Origin: an uncultured Bacilli bacterium
GTDB lineage: Bacteria; Bacillota_I; Bacilli_A; RF39; UBA660
Length of the DNA stretch: 9,712 bases
Assembly (NCBI GenBank): GCA_947625715.1
Contig: CANQPR010000051.1
Span: forward strand, 1 to 9,712
Reading direction: 5' to 3'
Shown here: positions 1 to 6,736 of the stretch, piece by piece
How positions within the stretch are numbered: position 1 is the first letter of the stretch
Layout: every line of letters starts with the position of its first letter
Program-made: the position numbers and the translations under genes
Notes under the pieces: generated by a model
What the model was told of the DNA's origin: nothing
The model's input: the letters and a program-made list of their open reading frames with translations, nothing else
The model's database searches: none

Positions 1-412
1 AATCTGCTTTGTTAGTTTCAACAAATGTTAATTTAGGACATTGACCAATTTTATTTCCATCATATATTTCATTTATTAAACTATTTTTGGCATCATCATT
101 GGCTTTATTCCAATCTCTAACTACTAATTTACCTGATTTATTTTTATAACCAACTTTATATCTAATATTTAATTCATCATTATCGCCTAAACTACATTTA
201 TTATTCCCTTTAGCACAATAAAGGACATTATTTTTGGGTGAAAAAGTAATTGCTTTATCTGAATCAACACCTAATGTTATTCTCATTTGTGAACCATTAA
301 GAGTAGTATATGCATATTCACAACCAGCTACAGCTTTGGCTGCATTTACTAAATAAGTATTTATAAAAAAACTAAACATTACAAATATTAGGATACTTAA
401 ATATTTTTTCAT
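1..412 (-). CDS. Secreted cysteine-containing protein, 3' end beyond window
   Basis: The reading frame is open from an ATG at 412 to the left edge (137 codons seen), so the C-terminus is missing. The N-terminus is a classical Sec signal peptide: MKKY, then a hydrophobic stretch at about residues 4-20, then a likely cleavage site near VNAA (residues 22-25). The mature part begins with a Cys (C31), has Cys at about 67, 74 and 127, and is rich in Asn, Lys, Asp and Gly. A GGTGAT Shine-Dalgarno (416-421) lies 3 bases before the ATG. The gene lies just downstream of a pilin-like membrane protein but has its own promoter, with a terminator in between. I do not recognise a named family. Pairing of such small secreted Cys proteins with pilin-like genes seems familiar from related gut Bacillota, but that is recollection and not shown here. 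An extracytoplasmic location is well supported; function is unknown. Confidence 0.8.
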   Translation of the reverse strand, partial: MKKYLSILIFVMFSFFINTYLVNAAKAVAGCEYAYTTLNGSQMRITLGVDSDKAITFSPKNNVLYCAKGNNKCSLGDNDELNIRYKVGYKNKSGKLVVRDWNKANDDAKNSLINEIYDGNKIGQCPKLTFVETNKAD

Positions 413-434
413 ACAATCACCATCGCTTATTATT

Positions 435-463
435 ATTATAGCAAATAAAAACTAGTGTTTCCA
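435..463 (-). promoter_or_regulatory. Promoter of the secreted-protein gene (extended -10)
   Basis: On the minus strand there is a perfect TATAAT (435-440) preceded by TGC, giving an extended -10 TGCTATAAT. A weak -35, TGGAAA (458-463), sits 17 bp upstream. The -35 overlaps the loop and stem of the terminator of the preceding gene, so termination and re-initiation are packed into about 35 bases. The extended -10 can compensate for the poor -35. Confidence 0.65.
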
Positions 464-468
464 CTAGT
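441..468 (-). terminator. Rho-independent terminator after the pilin-like gene
   Basis: Minus strand: ACTAGTG (462-468 on plus) pairs perfectly with CACTAGT (451-457) around a GAAA loop, and a T-rich tail follows (TTTTTATTT, from 450 downwards). It begins 4 bases after the stop codon of the gene at 473-874. A 7-bp stem with a GNRA-type loop and a T tract is a typical intrinsic terminator. Confidence 0.7.
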
Positions 469-472
469 AATT

Positions 473-874
473 TTAATCATTTGTAACGTCTTCGAATTCA
501 CCATTCCAAGCGGATTCAGCATAGCTTGCACATTCATCGCCAGGTTTAGTAATACATTCACGGCATACATTAAAATCTTCTCTAGCTCCAGATTCACTAA
601 AGTTTGATACCATACCTAGTACCATACTAACAATAGTTGGAATAAAGAATATAGCAACACCAGCTACAGCTCTAAAAGCTAATGATTTTGTAGCCTTTTT
701 AATTTCATCATCTTTACTAGCAATTACTGCTTTTCCTAAATCTAACATTCCCAAAACAATAAGTAATATTGGAATAACAATTTTAAAAACTAACATTACA
801 TAGCCAACAATTTGCCATACATTTGCAGTATTTTTACAAAAATTTACTGCTCCCATTAATAATAAATTTAACAT
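473..874 (-). CDS. Small pilin-like membrane protein, type IV secretion/conjugation type
   Basis: 133 residues. Two long hydrophobic segments, at about 20-50 and 67-90, flank a short charged loop (SKDDEIKKATKS, about 53-64). After them comes a hydrophilic acidic tail with a CREC pair (C104, C107) and C115. Two helices, a short basic/acidic loop and a total of 100-140 residues match the layout of VirB2/TrbC-like pilins and the pilin-like proteins found in Mollicutes and gut Bacillota. I assign it by layout and by the core around IPILLIVLGMLDLGKAV. No cleavable signal peptide is obvious, although residues 1-10 are hydrophobic. A strong Shine-Dalgarno GAGAGAGG (882-889) lies 7 bases before the ATG. 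It has its own promoter and terminator, so it is monocistronic, and no ATPase or channel gene is visible nearby. It could instead be a holin-like or other small membrane protein. Confidence 0.6.
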   Translation of the reverse strand: MLNLLLMGAVNFCKNTANVWQIVGYVMLVFKIVIPILLIVLGMLDLGKAVIASKDDEIKKATKSLAFRAVAGVAIFFIPTIVSMVLGMVSNFSESGAREDFNVCRECITKPGDECASYAESAWNGEFEDVTND

Positions 875-902
875 AAATTAACCTCTCTCTTCCTATGTAT
901 TT

Positions 903-931
903 ATTTTAAAAGTATTTTAATAATAAGTCAA
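903..931 (-). promoter_or_regulatory. Promoter of the pilin-like gene
   Basis: Minus strand TTGACT (926-931), exactly 17 bp, then TAAAAT (903-908). This gives a leader of about 20 bases with the Shine-Dalgarno at 882-889. Both boxes are near-consensus for the housekeeping sigma factor. Confidence 0.75.
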
Positions 932-958
932 GTATTGTTTACATATTGGACACTTAAT

Positions 959-1357
959 TTAGGTATTTGCTTTTAGACTAATTAAATATAGTAATTTTTT
1001 AAAAGTAAAATAATCAGGAACTGTAATATCTTCATTATTCATACCCACAATAACTTGATCATATTTTTTATAGCTTAATAAACATGCCCTTTTATAACCT
1101 CTTAAAGCTAAATTTGCTAATTGTTCTAAATCAAGATTATATTTTTTAATTTTATATTTTTCTAAAAATATTTTTTGAAGATTTATTTCTTTACCCACAA
1201 AGATATTAAAATTTTTTTTTGATTTATACTGAATTTTAGCGCCGGTTATTAAAGGTATAGATATATTTTTTTGCTTTAAGAATACTTCTTCATTATTTAT
1301 ATCATAATTTTTAGTTAAGCCATTTGCACCTATTAAATATTTTATAGTAATGTTCAT
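959..1357 (-). CDS. 132-residue protein of unknown function
   Basis: I take the start at ATG 1355-1357 (MNITIKYL). A Shine-Dalgarno AGGTGAGG (1360-1367) lies just before it. The in-frame ATG 14 codons upstream lies inside the spacer of a strong promoter, so it should not be in the mRNA. The product is Lys- and Asn-rich, with no membrane segment or signal peptide. The N-terminal half looks like mixed beta strands (an Ile/Val-rich pattern, residues 1-55). The C-terminal half has helices, including LDLEQLANLALRGYKRA (about 75-91), and ends in a helix around FTFKKLLYLISL. I recognise no family. It follows ylbE in the same direction but is separately transcribed. No terminator is evident after its stop. 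Its codon use resembles that of its neighbours. Confidence 0.75.
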   Translation of the reverse strand: MNITIKYLIGANGLTKNYDINNEEVFLKQKNISIPLITGAKIQYKSKKNFNIFVGKEINLQKIFLEKYKIKKYNLDLEQLANLALRGYKRACLLSYKKYDQVIVGMNNEDITVPDYFTFKKLLYLISLKANT

Positions 1358-1377
1358 ATCCTCACCTACGAGATAGT

Positions 1378-1406
1378 ATTTTATATAATAATAAGGCATT
1401 TGTCAA
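1378..1406 (-). promoter_or_regulatory. Near-consensus promoter of the 132-residue gene
   Basis: Minus strand TTGACA (1401-1406, perfect), 17 bp, TAAAAT (1378-1383). The -35 starts 6 bases after the ylbE stop codon. Predicted initiation near 1371 leaves a leader of about 14 bases, just enough for the AGGTGAGG ribosome binding site. The position shows that the longer ORF starting at 1399 is not the true gene. Confidence 0.8.
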
Positions 1407-1412
1407 AACAAA

Positions 1413-1634
1413 TTATTTCATTGCATTTAAAAAGGTTGTTATTAAATCAATATTATCAAGCATTTCATCAACTTTATCAGTTGTTCTTTCTTTATATTTT
1501 TCTTTCATGGCTAAAGTAAATTGTTTATAATTATAAGGATTTCGATTTAATAATTTAATCCATTCACTATTTTGTTTTAAATGATTGTACATTTTAGGAT
1601 TTTCTTTAATTAATTTTTGTAAATTTATTTCCAT
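1413..1634 (-). CDS. ylbE: YlbE-like protein
   Basis: 73 residues, close to the roughly 79 of Bacillus subtilis YlbE. The pattern is that of the YlbE-like family (Pfam YlbE): an N-terminal helix ending in an ENP turn, then a short W-x(5)-RNP motif (EWIKLLNRNP, residues 24-33), a Phe/Tyr-rich stretch, and a helical C-terminus ending in a run of hydrophobic residues (LITTFLNAM). The biochemical role of the family is unknown. The gene starts 2 bases after the ylbD stop. Its Shine-Dalgarno GAGG lies within the last codons of ylbD, so the two are co-transcribed and probably translationally coupled. In Bacillus the two genes are also adjacent and in the same order, which strengthens both calls. It has no signal peptide or membrane segment. 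Confidence 0.7.
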   Translation of the reverse strand: MEINLQKLIKENPKMYNHLKQNSEWIKLLNRNPYNYKQFTLAMKEKYKERTTDKVDEMLDNIDLITTFLNAMK

Positions 1635-1636
1635 TT

Positions 1637-1987
1637 TTAATCCTCAAAAAATTTGTTAATGGGTCTTGGTACTTTAGGGGTTATAGAACTAGGATTAGCA
1701 TTTTTAGTTGTTAATTCACTAACTAAAGCAAGGGCTTTTTGAGCCGTTTTTATATGTTCTTCAATGGAGTTCATATCCATATTTTTTAACCGATCAGAAA
1801 TAATATTTGGCATAGATTTATCAACATTATTTTGGGGTTTGATAAATTCTTGCCAAGCTGTTAAATCTTCACCATAAATATCGTAAATTTCATAAAATTT
1901 TTGCCATGTCATTTTATCATTTTCTACATAAGTAATTAATTCAGGGTGTAATTTAGCAAAGTTTTTAAATTTATCTTTATTATTCAC
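1637..1987 (-). CDS. ylbD: YlbD-like protein
   Basis: 116 residues from the GTG at 1985-1987. A GTG three codons upstream (1994-1996) is part of the Shine-Dalgarno AGGTGA itself, so it is unlikely to be the start. The N-terminal motif is diagnostic: KFKNFAKLHPELI (about 6-18), then TWQKFYEIYDIYGED (about 27-41) with a following Trp. This matches the F-x-x-F-x(3)-HP...TWQ-x-F/Y...GED core of the YlbD family. After a low-complexity linker there is a helix beginning RLKNMDMNSIEEHI (about 66-79), and the tail is Pro-rich. Pfam calls the family a putative spore coat protein, from Bacillus. Nothing in this window points to sporulation, so the role here is open. It is first in a two-gene unit with ylbE. 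Confidence 0.7.
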   Translation of the reverse strand: MNNKDKFKNFAKLHPELITYVENDKMTWQKFYEIYDIYGEDLTAWQEFIKPQNNVDKSMPNIISDRLKNMDMNSIEEHIKTAQKALALVSELTTKNANPSSITPKVPRPINKFFED

Positions 1988-1992
1988 TATAA

Positions 1993-1998
1993 TCACCT
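1993..1998 (-). promoter_or_regulatory. Ribosome binding site deciding the ylbD start
   Basis: AGGTGA on the minus strand, 5 bases before the GTG at 1985-1987. The upstream GTG (1994-1996) lies inside this element, so initiation there would have no binding site of its own. Confidence 0.65.
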
Positions 1999-2025
1999 AT
2001 TGTATTTTATGGTAATTTATTTTTT

Positions 2026-2055
2026 TTAATACTAGTAAAAAAAGATGAAAATCAA
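2026..2055 (-). promoter_or_regulatory. Possible promoter of ylbD-ylbE
   Basis: Minus strand TTGATT (2050-2055), 18 bp, TATTAA (2026-2031). It lies in the gap after parC and gives a leader of about 30 bases. Both boxes are imperfect. I see no clear terminator between parC and ylbD, so read-through from the topoisomerase operon is also possible. Confidence 0.4.
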
Positions 2056-2065
2056 AGTTTTAAGT

Positions 2066-4525
2066 TTATAATTTAAAATCATTAATATCAAAGGACACTT
2101 GTTCTTCAACTACTTCTTTTTCGGTTAATTTTTCTAGGGTTGGTTCATTATAAATATTATTTACAGTTCTTTTTCCTAGACCACTTCCAACAGATGAAGG
2201 ATCCATGATTGGTATATCAGTTGCTTTTAATTTAAGTGTTTTTTCGCCAATTTCTAACATAAAGTTTTTTTCACTTGAGATAAATTTAATGGTATGAGGA
2301 TTACTTTTAACTTTTTTAATGATAGGATTTCCTCTTTTAGCTCGATGAGTCAAAGTTATTTCACTTTTTTTAATTCTTTTAGCTGTATTTTGATTAGTAA
2401 AAATACTTAAATAATCAAAATCATCAATGGTTATTAAAGATATAACTTCATCATCTTTTAAGTTCATAGCTTTAACGCCACTTCCTCTTACACCTACTAA
2501 AGGAATTTCAATTTTAGGAAAATAACAATAGTAACCATTTTTAGAACAAATGAAAATATTTCCTTTAGCAACAACGGAGGATAATACTTCATCTTGTTCT
2601 TTTAATTTCATGGCTAACATTGGTTTAGATATTCTTGTAGCTAAGTAATCAAGCATTTTACTTCTTTTTATCATCCCTAATTTAGTAATAGTAACAATTT
2701 CTTTATCACTTTCATATAAGCAAGAAGAAACAATTTTTTCATCAGGTTGTAAATTGACAATATTGTTAATATGTTTACCTAATTCTTTCCATTTAGTTTC
2801 AGGAATTTTATGAACAGGAATAAATAAGTAATTACCTAGATTTGTAAAGAATAAAATATTATCTTTGGTTGTTAAATCATAAATATTTTTTATATAATCG
2901 CCTGGTTTCATTCCCATTTGTTCATTATTAGCTAAATAAGCTTTATTACTTACACGTTTAATATATCCCTCATTAGTAACAAGAACAATAACTTTTTCTT
3001 TTGGAATCATACTATTTAAATCAATTTTTATTTCTGTAACTTCATCTTTAATAATAGTTCTTCTTTCATTACCATATTCTTTTTTTATATATTTTAATTC
3101 ATTTTTCATAACATGTTTTAAAGCATCTTCATTATTTAATATTTGTTCTAATATATACATTTCTTTAGTTAATTTATTCATTTCTTCTTGTAAATCAATA
3201 ATATCAGTATTTGTTAGACGATATAATTGTAATTCAACAATGGCTTTTGATTGTTCAAAAGTAAATTCATATTTTTGACATAAATTTTCAATAGCATCAG
3301 CTTTATTTTTACTAGAACGAATCGTTTTTATAACTTCATCTAAAATACTTATTGCTTTTATTAAACCTTCGATAATATGAAATCTTTTTTGATTATGTTC
3401 TAAATCAAATTTCGTTCTTCGTAAAATAACTTCTTTTTGATGAGCGATAAAAGCATCTAAAATATCTAAAATACCTACTAATTTAGGACGACGATTTACA
3501 ATAGCAACCATATTAAAATTATAATTAATTTGTAAATCAGTATTTTTTAGTAAGTAGTTTAAAACTAATTTTTCATTGGCATCTTTTTTTAAGTCAATAA
3601 TTATTTTGGCTAAATTATTGGCATCGGATTCATCAATGACATCATTTATTCCTTCTACTTTTTTATCAATTTTAATATCTATAATTTTTTTTAATAATTG
3701 TTCTTTTAATACATCATAAGGAATAGATGAAATAACAATTTGTTTTTTAGAACCATTAGTTTCTATTTTGGCATCAGCTTTTAAAATGACTTTCCCTTTG
3801 CCTTTGGTATAGGCTTCAATTAAACCTTCTTTGCCTTCAATTACACCACCTGTTGGAAAATCGGGACCAGGCATTATTTCCATAATAGTCTCTAAACGAC
3901 AATTTGGTGATTCAATTCTTTTAATGGTGGCATCAATTACTTCACATATATTATGCGTTGGTATATTAGTTGCATACCCAGCTGAGATACCAGTAGACCC
4001 ATTTACTAAGAGATTAGGAAACGATGCAGGTAAAACAGTAGGTTCTAGTTCAGTGTCATCAAAATTATAAGTCATTTCAACGGTATTTTTAGGAATTGAT
4101 TTTAACATTTCTTCTGCTATTTTAGAAAGACGAGCTTCCGTATAACGCATCGCAGCAGGACCATCACCGTCAATAGAACCATTATTACCATGAATATCAA
4201 TTAATGTTTCGCGCATTTTCCATTTTTGAGACATATGAATTAAGGCCCCATAAATCGAAGAATCACCATGAGGGTGAAAATTACCCATTATGTCCCCTAC
4301 CGCTTTGGCACTTTTTCGATAAGGTTTATCATGTGTAAAATGAGCGATAAACATCGCATATAAAATTCTTCTTTGAACTGGTTTTAAACCATCCCTTACA
4401 TCAGGTAAAGCTCGTTCTTGAATAATTTCTTTGGAATAACGACCAAAACCAGTTTCCATTAATTCTTCTAAACTGTAATCATAAATTTTTTCAACAATTG
4501 TTTTTTCTTCTTTTTTCTTTGGCAT
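2066..4525 (-). CDS. parC: DNA topoisomerase IV subunit A (ParC)
   Basis: 819 residues from the ATG at 4523-4525 (MPKKKEEK), a normal length for Gram-positive ParC. This is the DNA-cleaving subunit of topoisomerase IV, which unlinks daughter chromosomes and relaxes supercoils with ParE. The catalytic Arg-Tyr is in AAMRYTEARL (Tyr about 128). The helix-turn-helix and quinolone region reads HPHGDSSIYG (about 84-93). GNNGSIDGDG is the ParC form rather than the GyrA form. LPASFPNLLVNGSTGISAG follows as expected. The C-terminal third is a degenerate beta-pinwheel without the GyrA box QRRGGRG; the nearest sequence is HRAKRGNP. An upstream ATG at 4546 lies within parE and has no ribosome binding site, whereas AGGA within the parE end serves the ATG at 4525. 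The gap to parE is 4 bases, so coupling is likely. The oddity is Gly at the position usually held by the quinolone-bridging acidic residue (see findings). Confidence 0.97.
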   Translation of the reverse strand: MPKKKEEKTIVEKIYDYSLEELMETGFGRYSKEIIQERALPDVRDGLKPVQRRILYAMFIAHFTHDKPYRKSAKAVGDIMGNFHPHGDSSIYGALIHMSQKWKMRETLIDIHGNNGSIDGDGPAAMRYTEARLSKIAEEMLKSIPKNTVEMTYNFDDTELEPTVLPASFPNLLVNGSTGISAGYATNIPTHNICEVIDATIKRIESPNCRLETIMEIMPGPDFPTGGVIEGKEGLIEAYTKGKGKVILKADAKIETNGSKKQIVISSIPYDVLKEQLLKKIIDIKIDKKVEGINDVIDESDANNLAKIIIDLKKDANEKLVLNYLLKNTDLQINYNFNMVAIVNRRPKLVGILDILDAFIAHQKEVILRRTKFDLEHNQKRFHIIEGLIKAISILDEVIKTIRSSKNKADAIENLCQKYEFTFEQSKAIVELQLYRLTNTDIIDLQEEMNKLTKEMYILEQILNNEDALKHVMKNELKYIKKEYGNERRTIIKDEVTEIKIDLNSMIPKEKVIVLVTNEGYIKRVSNKAYLANNEQMGMKPGDYIKNIYDLTTKDNILFFTNLGNYLFIPVHKIPETKWKELGKHINNIVNLQPDEKIVSSCLYESDKEIVTITKLGMIKRSKMLDYLATRISKPMLAMKLKEQDEVLSSVVAKGNIFICSKNGYYCYFPKIEIPLVGVRGSGVKAMNLKDDEVISLITIDDFDYLSIFTNQNTAKRIKKSEITLTHRAKRGNPIIKKVKSNPHTIKFISSEKNFMLEIGEKTLKLKATDIPIMDPSSVGSGLGKRTVNNIYNEPTLEKLTEKEVVEEQVSFDINDFKL

Positions 4526-4529
4526 TTCA

Positions 4530-6446
4530 TCACTTCCTAAAATCATCTTCTAAAGTAAAATCAACGTTTTCATTTATCCATTCTTTTCTTGGGGCAACTT
4601 CATCACCCATTAAAATGTGAATTCTTTTCTCAGCAATGGCAGCATCATTTAGGGTTACTCTTAATAATCTTCTGTTTTCTTTATCCATTGTTGTTTCATA
4701 TAATTCCTTGGCATCCATTTCCCCTAAACCTTTAAAGCGTTGAATTTTAAAGTTACCTTTAATTGTTTTTTTTCTGGTTTCTAATTCTTCATCAGTCGCT
4801 ATATATTCTTTACCTTTAGAGGTTTCGATTGAATATAAAGGTGGTGTTGCTATATAAAGCATTCCCTGTTCTATTAAAGGACGCATGAATCGATAAAAGA
4901 AAGTTATTAAAAGAATTTGAATATGAGAACCATCAACATCGGCATCAGTCATAATAATAATCTTACCATAATTACTTTCTTTATAATCAAAATCACTACC
5001 TAAACCAGCTCCAATGGCATATTCAATTTGTCTTAATTCAGCATTGGCTTCAATATCTTTAGAACTAGCTTTTTCACAATTTAAAACTTTACCTCTTAAA
5101 GGTAAGATAGCTTGAGTTTCACGATTACGGTTAGATTTAGCAGAACCACCGGCACTATCACCTTCGACTAAAAATAATTCATTTAAAGCATAATTTTTAC
5201 CTGTTGCTTTAGCTAATTTTTCACTTAATATTCTTTCTTTATTATTTTTTCCTGTTCCTTTTCGTACTTGTTCACGAGCTTTTCTTGCGGCTTCTCTTGC
5301 TAATTTACTTTTTTGAGCTTTATCTAATATAGCTAGAGCAATTTCTTTATTTTCTTCTAAAAAAAATTTTAAATTTTCATAGGTTGCACTTTCAACGGTA
5401 CTTCTTGCTTCCGGCGTTCCTAGTTTTCCTTTGGTTTGGCCTTCAAATTGTAATAAATTTTCAGGAATTTTAACAGCTATAATAGCTGTTAGACCTTCTC
5501 TTACATCACTTCCATCTAAACTAGCATCTTTACCTTTTAATATATTATTATTTTTAGCATAATCATTAAAAGCTTTGGTTAAACCGGTTTTAAAACCCAC
5601 CTCATGAGTACCTCCATCAGCCGTTTTAACATTATTGACAAATGATAAAAGTTGTTCATTATAAGAATCAGTATATTGAAGAGCAATTTCTATTTCAATA
5701 TTGTTTTTAATACTTTTAAAATGAATTGGTTTATGAAGAGAATTTTTATTTTCATTAATATAATTGACAAAAGAAACTATTCCATCATCATAATGGTATT
5801 TAGCATTTAAATTGTCTTCTTCATCAATAATTTCGATTGTAACATCAGGCAATAAAAAAGCACTTTCTTGCATTCTTTCACTTATGGTTGTAAAAGAAAA
5901 ATTACAATTTTTAAAAATTTCTTTATCAGGTATAAATCTTACGATAGTACCTGTTTTTTTTGATTCACCAATGGTTTTTAGAGGACTTAAAACTTTGCCA
6001 CCATCTTGGAATTTTATTTGACTTATTTTTCCATCACGATAAATTGTGACTTCCATATATGAAGATAAAGCATTTACGACTGATGCACCTACTCCATGTA
6101 AGCCACCTGAAACTTTATATCCGGAATTTTCAAATTTACCACCGGCATGTAAGACAGTGTAAATAACTTCTGGTGTACTTTTACCACTTTCATGTTTACC
6201 AATGGGAACGCCACGCCCATTATCAGCAATGGTAATAGAACCATCTTTATGTAAAAGAATTTTAATATAATTTCCATATCCGTTTATTATTTCATCAATG
6301 GCATTGTCGACTATTTCCCATATTAAATGATGTAAACCTCGTTTATCTGTAGAACCAATATACATACCTGGTCTTTTTCTTACAGCCTCTAAGCCTTCAA
6401 GTATTTTAATTGAGCTTTCATCATAGGTATTAGTATTTTTAGTCAT
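4530..6446 (-). CDS. parE: DNA topoisomerase IV subunit B (ParE)
   Basis: 638 residues from the ATG at 6444-6446 (MTKNTNTY). This is the ATPase subunit that drives strand passage by ParC. The GHKL ATP site shows EIVDNAIDE (about 44-52; Glu44 catalytic, Asn48 for magnesium), DNGRGVP (75-81), GGLHGVG (114-120), and QTKGKLG (337-343) in the transducer. The TOPRIM domain has LVEGDSAGGSAK (about 426-437) with the metal-binding Glu, and TDADVDGSH (500-508). PLRGKVLN and KGLGEM are intact. The ILPLRGKVLNCEKA and EYAIGAGLGSDFD contexts favour ParE over GyrB. An ATG four codons upstream (6456-6458) overlaps GGTGAGG (6450-6456), the ribosome binding site of the chosen start, and lies at the predicted transcription start, so I reject it. 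The stop is TGA, read as a real stop because parC begins 4 bases later. Confidence 0.97.
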   Translation of the reverse strand: MTKNTNTYDESSIKILEGLEAVRKRPGMYIGSTDKRGLHHLIWEIVDNAIDEIINGYGNYIKILLHKDGSITIADNGRGVPIGKHESGKSTPEVIYTVLHAGGKFENSGYKVSGGLHGVGASVVNALSSYMEVTIYRDGKISQIKFQDGGKVLSPLKTIGESKKTGTIVRFIPDKEIFKNCNFSFTTISERMQESAFLLPDVTIEIIDEEDNLNAKYHYDDGIVSFVNYINENKNSLHKPIHFKSIKNNIEIEIALQYTDSYNEQLLSFVNNVKTADGGTHEVGFKTGLTKAFNDYAKNNNILKGKDASLDGSDVREGLTAIIAVKIPENLLQFEGQTKGKLGTPEARSTVESATYENLKFFLEENKEIALAILDKAQKSKLAREAARKAREQVRKGTGKNNKERILSEKLAKATGKNYALNELFLVEGDSAGGSAKSNRNRETQAILPLRGKVLNCEKASSKDIEANAELRQIEYAIGAGLGSDFDYKESNYGKIIIMTDADVDGSHIQILLITFFYRFMRPLIEQGMLYIATPPLYSIETSKGKEYIATDEELETRKKTIKGNFKIQRFKGLGEMDAKELYETTMDKENRRLLRVTLNDAAIAEKRIHILMGDEVAPRKEWINENVDFTLEDDFRK

Positions 6447-6463
6447 TTTCCTCACCATAGTTT

Positions 6464-6492
6464 AGTTTACCATAACTTTTAAGAAAATACAA
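6464..6492 (-). promoter_or_regulatory. Promoter of parE-parC (extended -10)
   Basis: Minus strand TTGTAT (6487-6492), 17 bp, TAAACT (6464-6469) preceded by TGG, which makes an extended -10. Predicted initiation near 6457 gives a leader of about 11 bases with GGTGAGG before the parE ATG at 6446. The boxes are imperfect, but the geometry is good. Confidence 0.5.
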
Positions 6493-6569
6493 AAAAGCTT
6501 GACAAGAAAAGTGTGAAATAAAGGTAAAAGAAATAAAACAGGATATTATTTTATAAGTCCACAAACTAT

Positions 6570-6598
6570 TTGAAAAGCTACTTTTTTTATGTTATTAT
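6570..6598 (+). promoter_or_regulatory. Plus-strand promoter candidate
   Basis: TTGAAA (6570-6575), 17 bp, TATTAT (6593-6598), with TGT just before the -10 (extended -10 TGTTATTAT). It is as good as the minus-strand promoters in this window, yet no plus-strand protein gene follows. Predicted initiation is near 6605, exactly at the foot of the hairpin 6605-6643. In such A+T-rich DNA a chance match is possible. Confidence 0.45.
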
Positions 6599-6604
6599 GT
6601 TCAT

Positions 6605-6736
6605 GAAGGAAGCCATTTAGTTTTATACTAAATGCCTGCCTTTTAAGTTTTTAATAGAAATGGAAGTTTACTAAAAGACTTAGATGTCATTTTTTATTAA
6701 CTGTAAAATTTCTTTGAGCAAAGTTACTATTTTTTT
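6605..6736 (+). ncRNA. Candidate small RNA, about 130 nt
   Basis: Inferred from three signals in a row. They are the plus-strand promoter at 6570-6598, a 5'-terminal hairpin and a terminator-like element. The hairpin's core CATTTAGT (6614-6621) pairs with ACTAAATG (6627-6634) over a 5-base loop. It extends to 6605/6643 with GC and GG/CC pairs and two mismatches. The terminator-like element is at 6703-6736. It matches no RNA family I can name. A shorter transcript ending at the T-rich stretch 6641-6655 is equally possible. It would be antisense to the 3' part of the weak ORF 6680-6847. Confidence 0.3.

Noticed and set aside
3831..4070. Plus-strand ORF of 79 codons
   Set aside because: It is antisense to parC, has no ribosome binding site or promoter, and is a shadow of the well-conserved gene.
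4530..4532. Possible use of the Mycoplasma code (TGA as Trp)
   Set aside because: TGA is a natural stop for parE just before parC, and Trp is encoded by TGG throughout, so the standard bacterial code applies.
5812..6021. Plus-strand ORF of 69 codons, and the minus-strand alternative frame at 6089-6277
   Set aside because: Both overlap parE in other frames and have no family features.
6499..6504. Perfect TTGACA on the plus strand
   Set aside because: No -10 box at 16-18 bp downstream; it is part of a small CTTGACAAG palindrome.
6597..6640. GTTCATGAAGGAAGCC resembles the conserved tip of SRP (4.5S) RNA
   Set aside because: The flanks do not form the SRP helix: upstream is A+T-rich promoter-like DNA, and downstream bases pair in a different hairpin (6614-6634). 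The match is limited to the AGGAAGC word.
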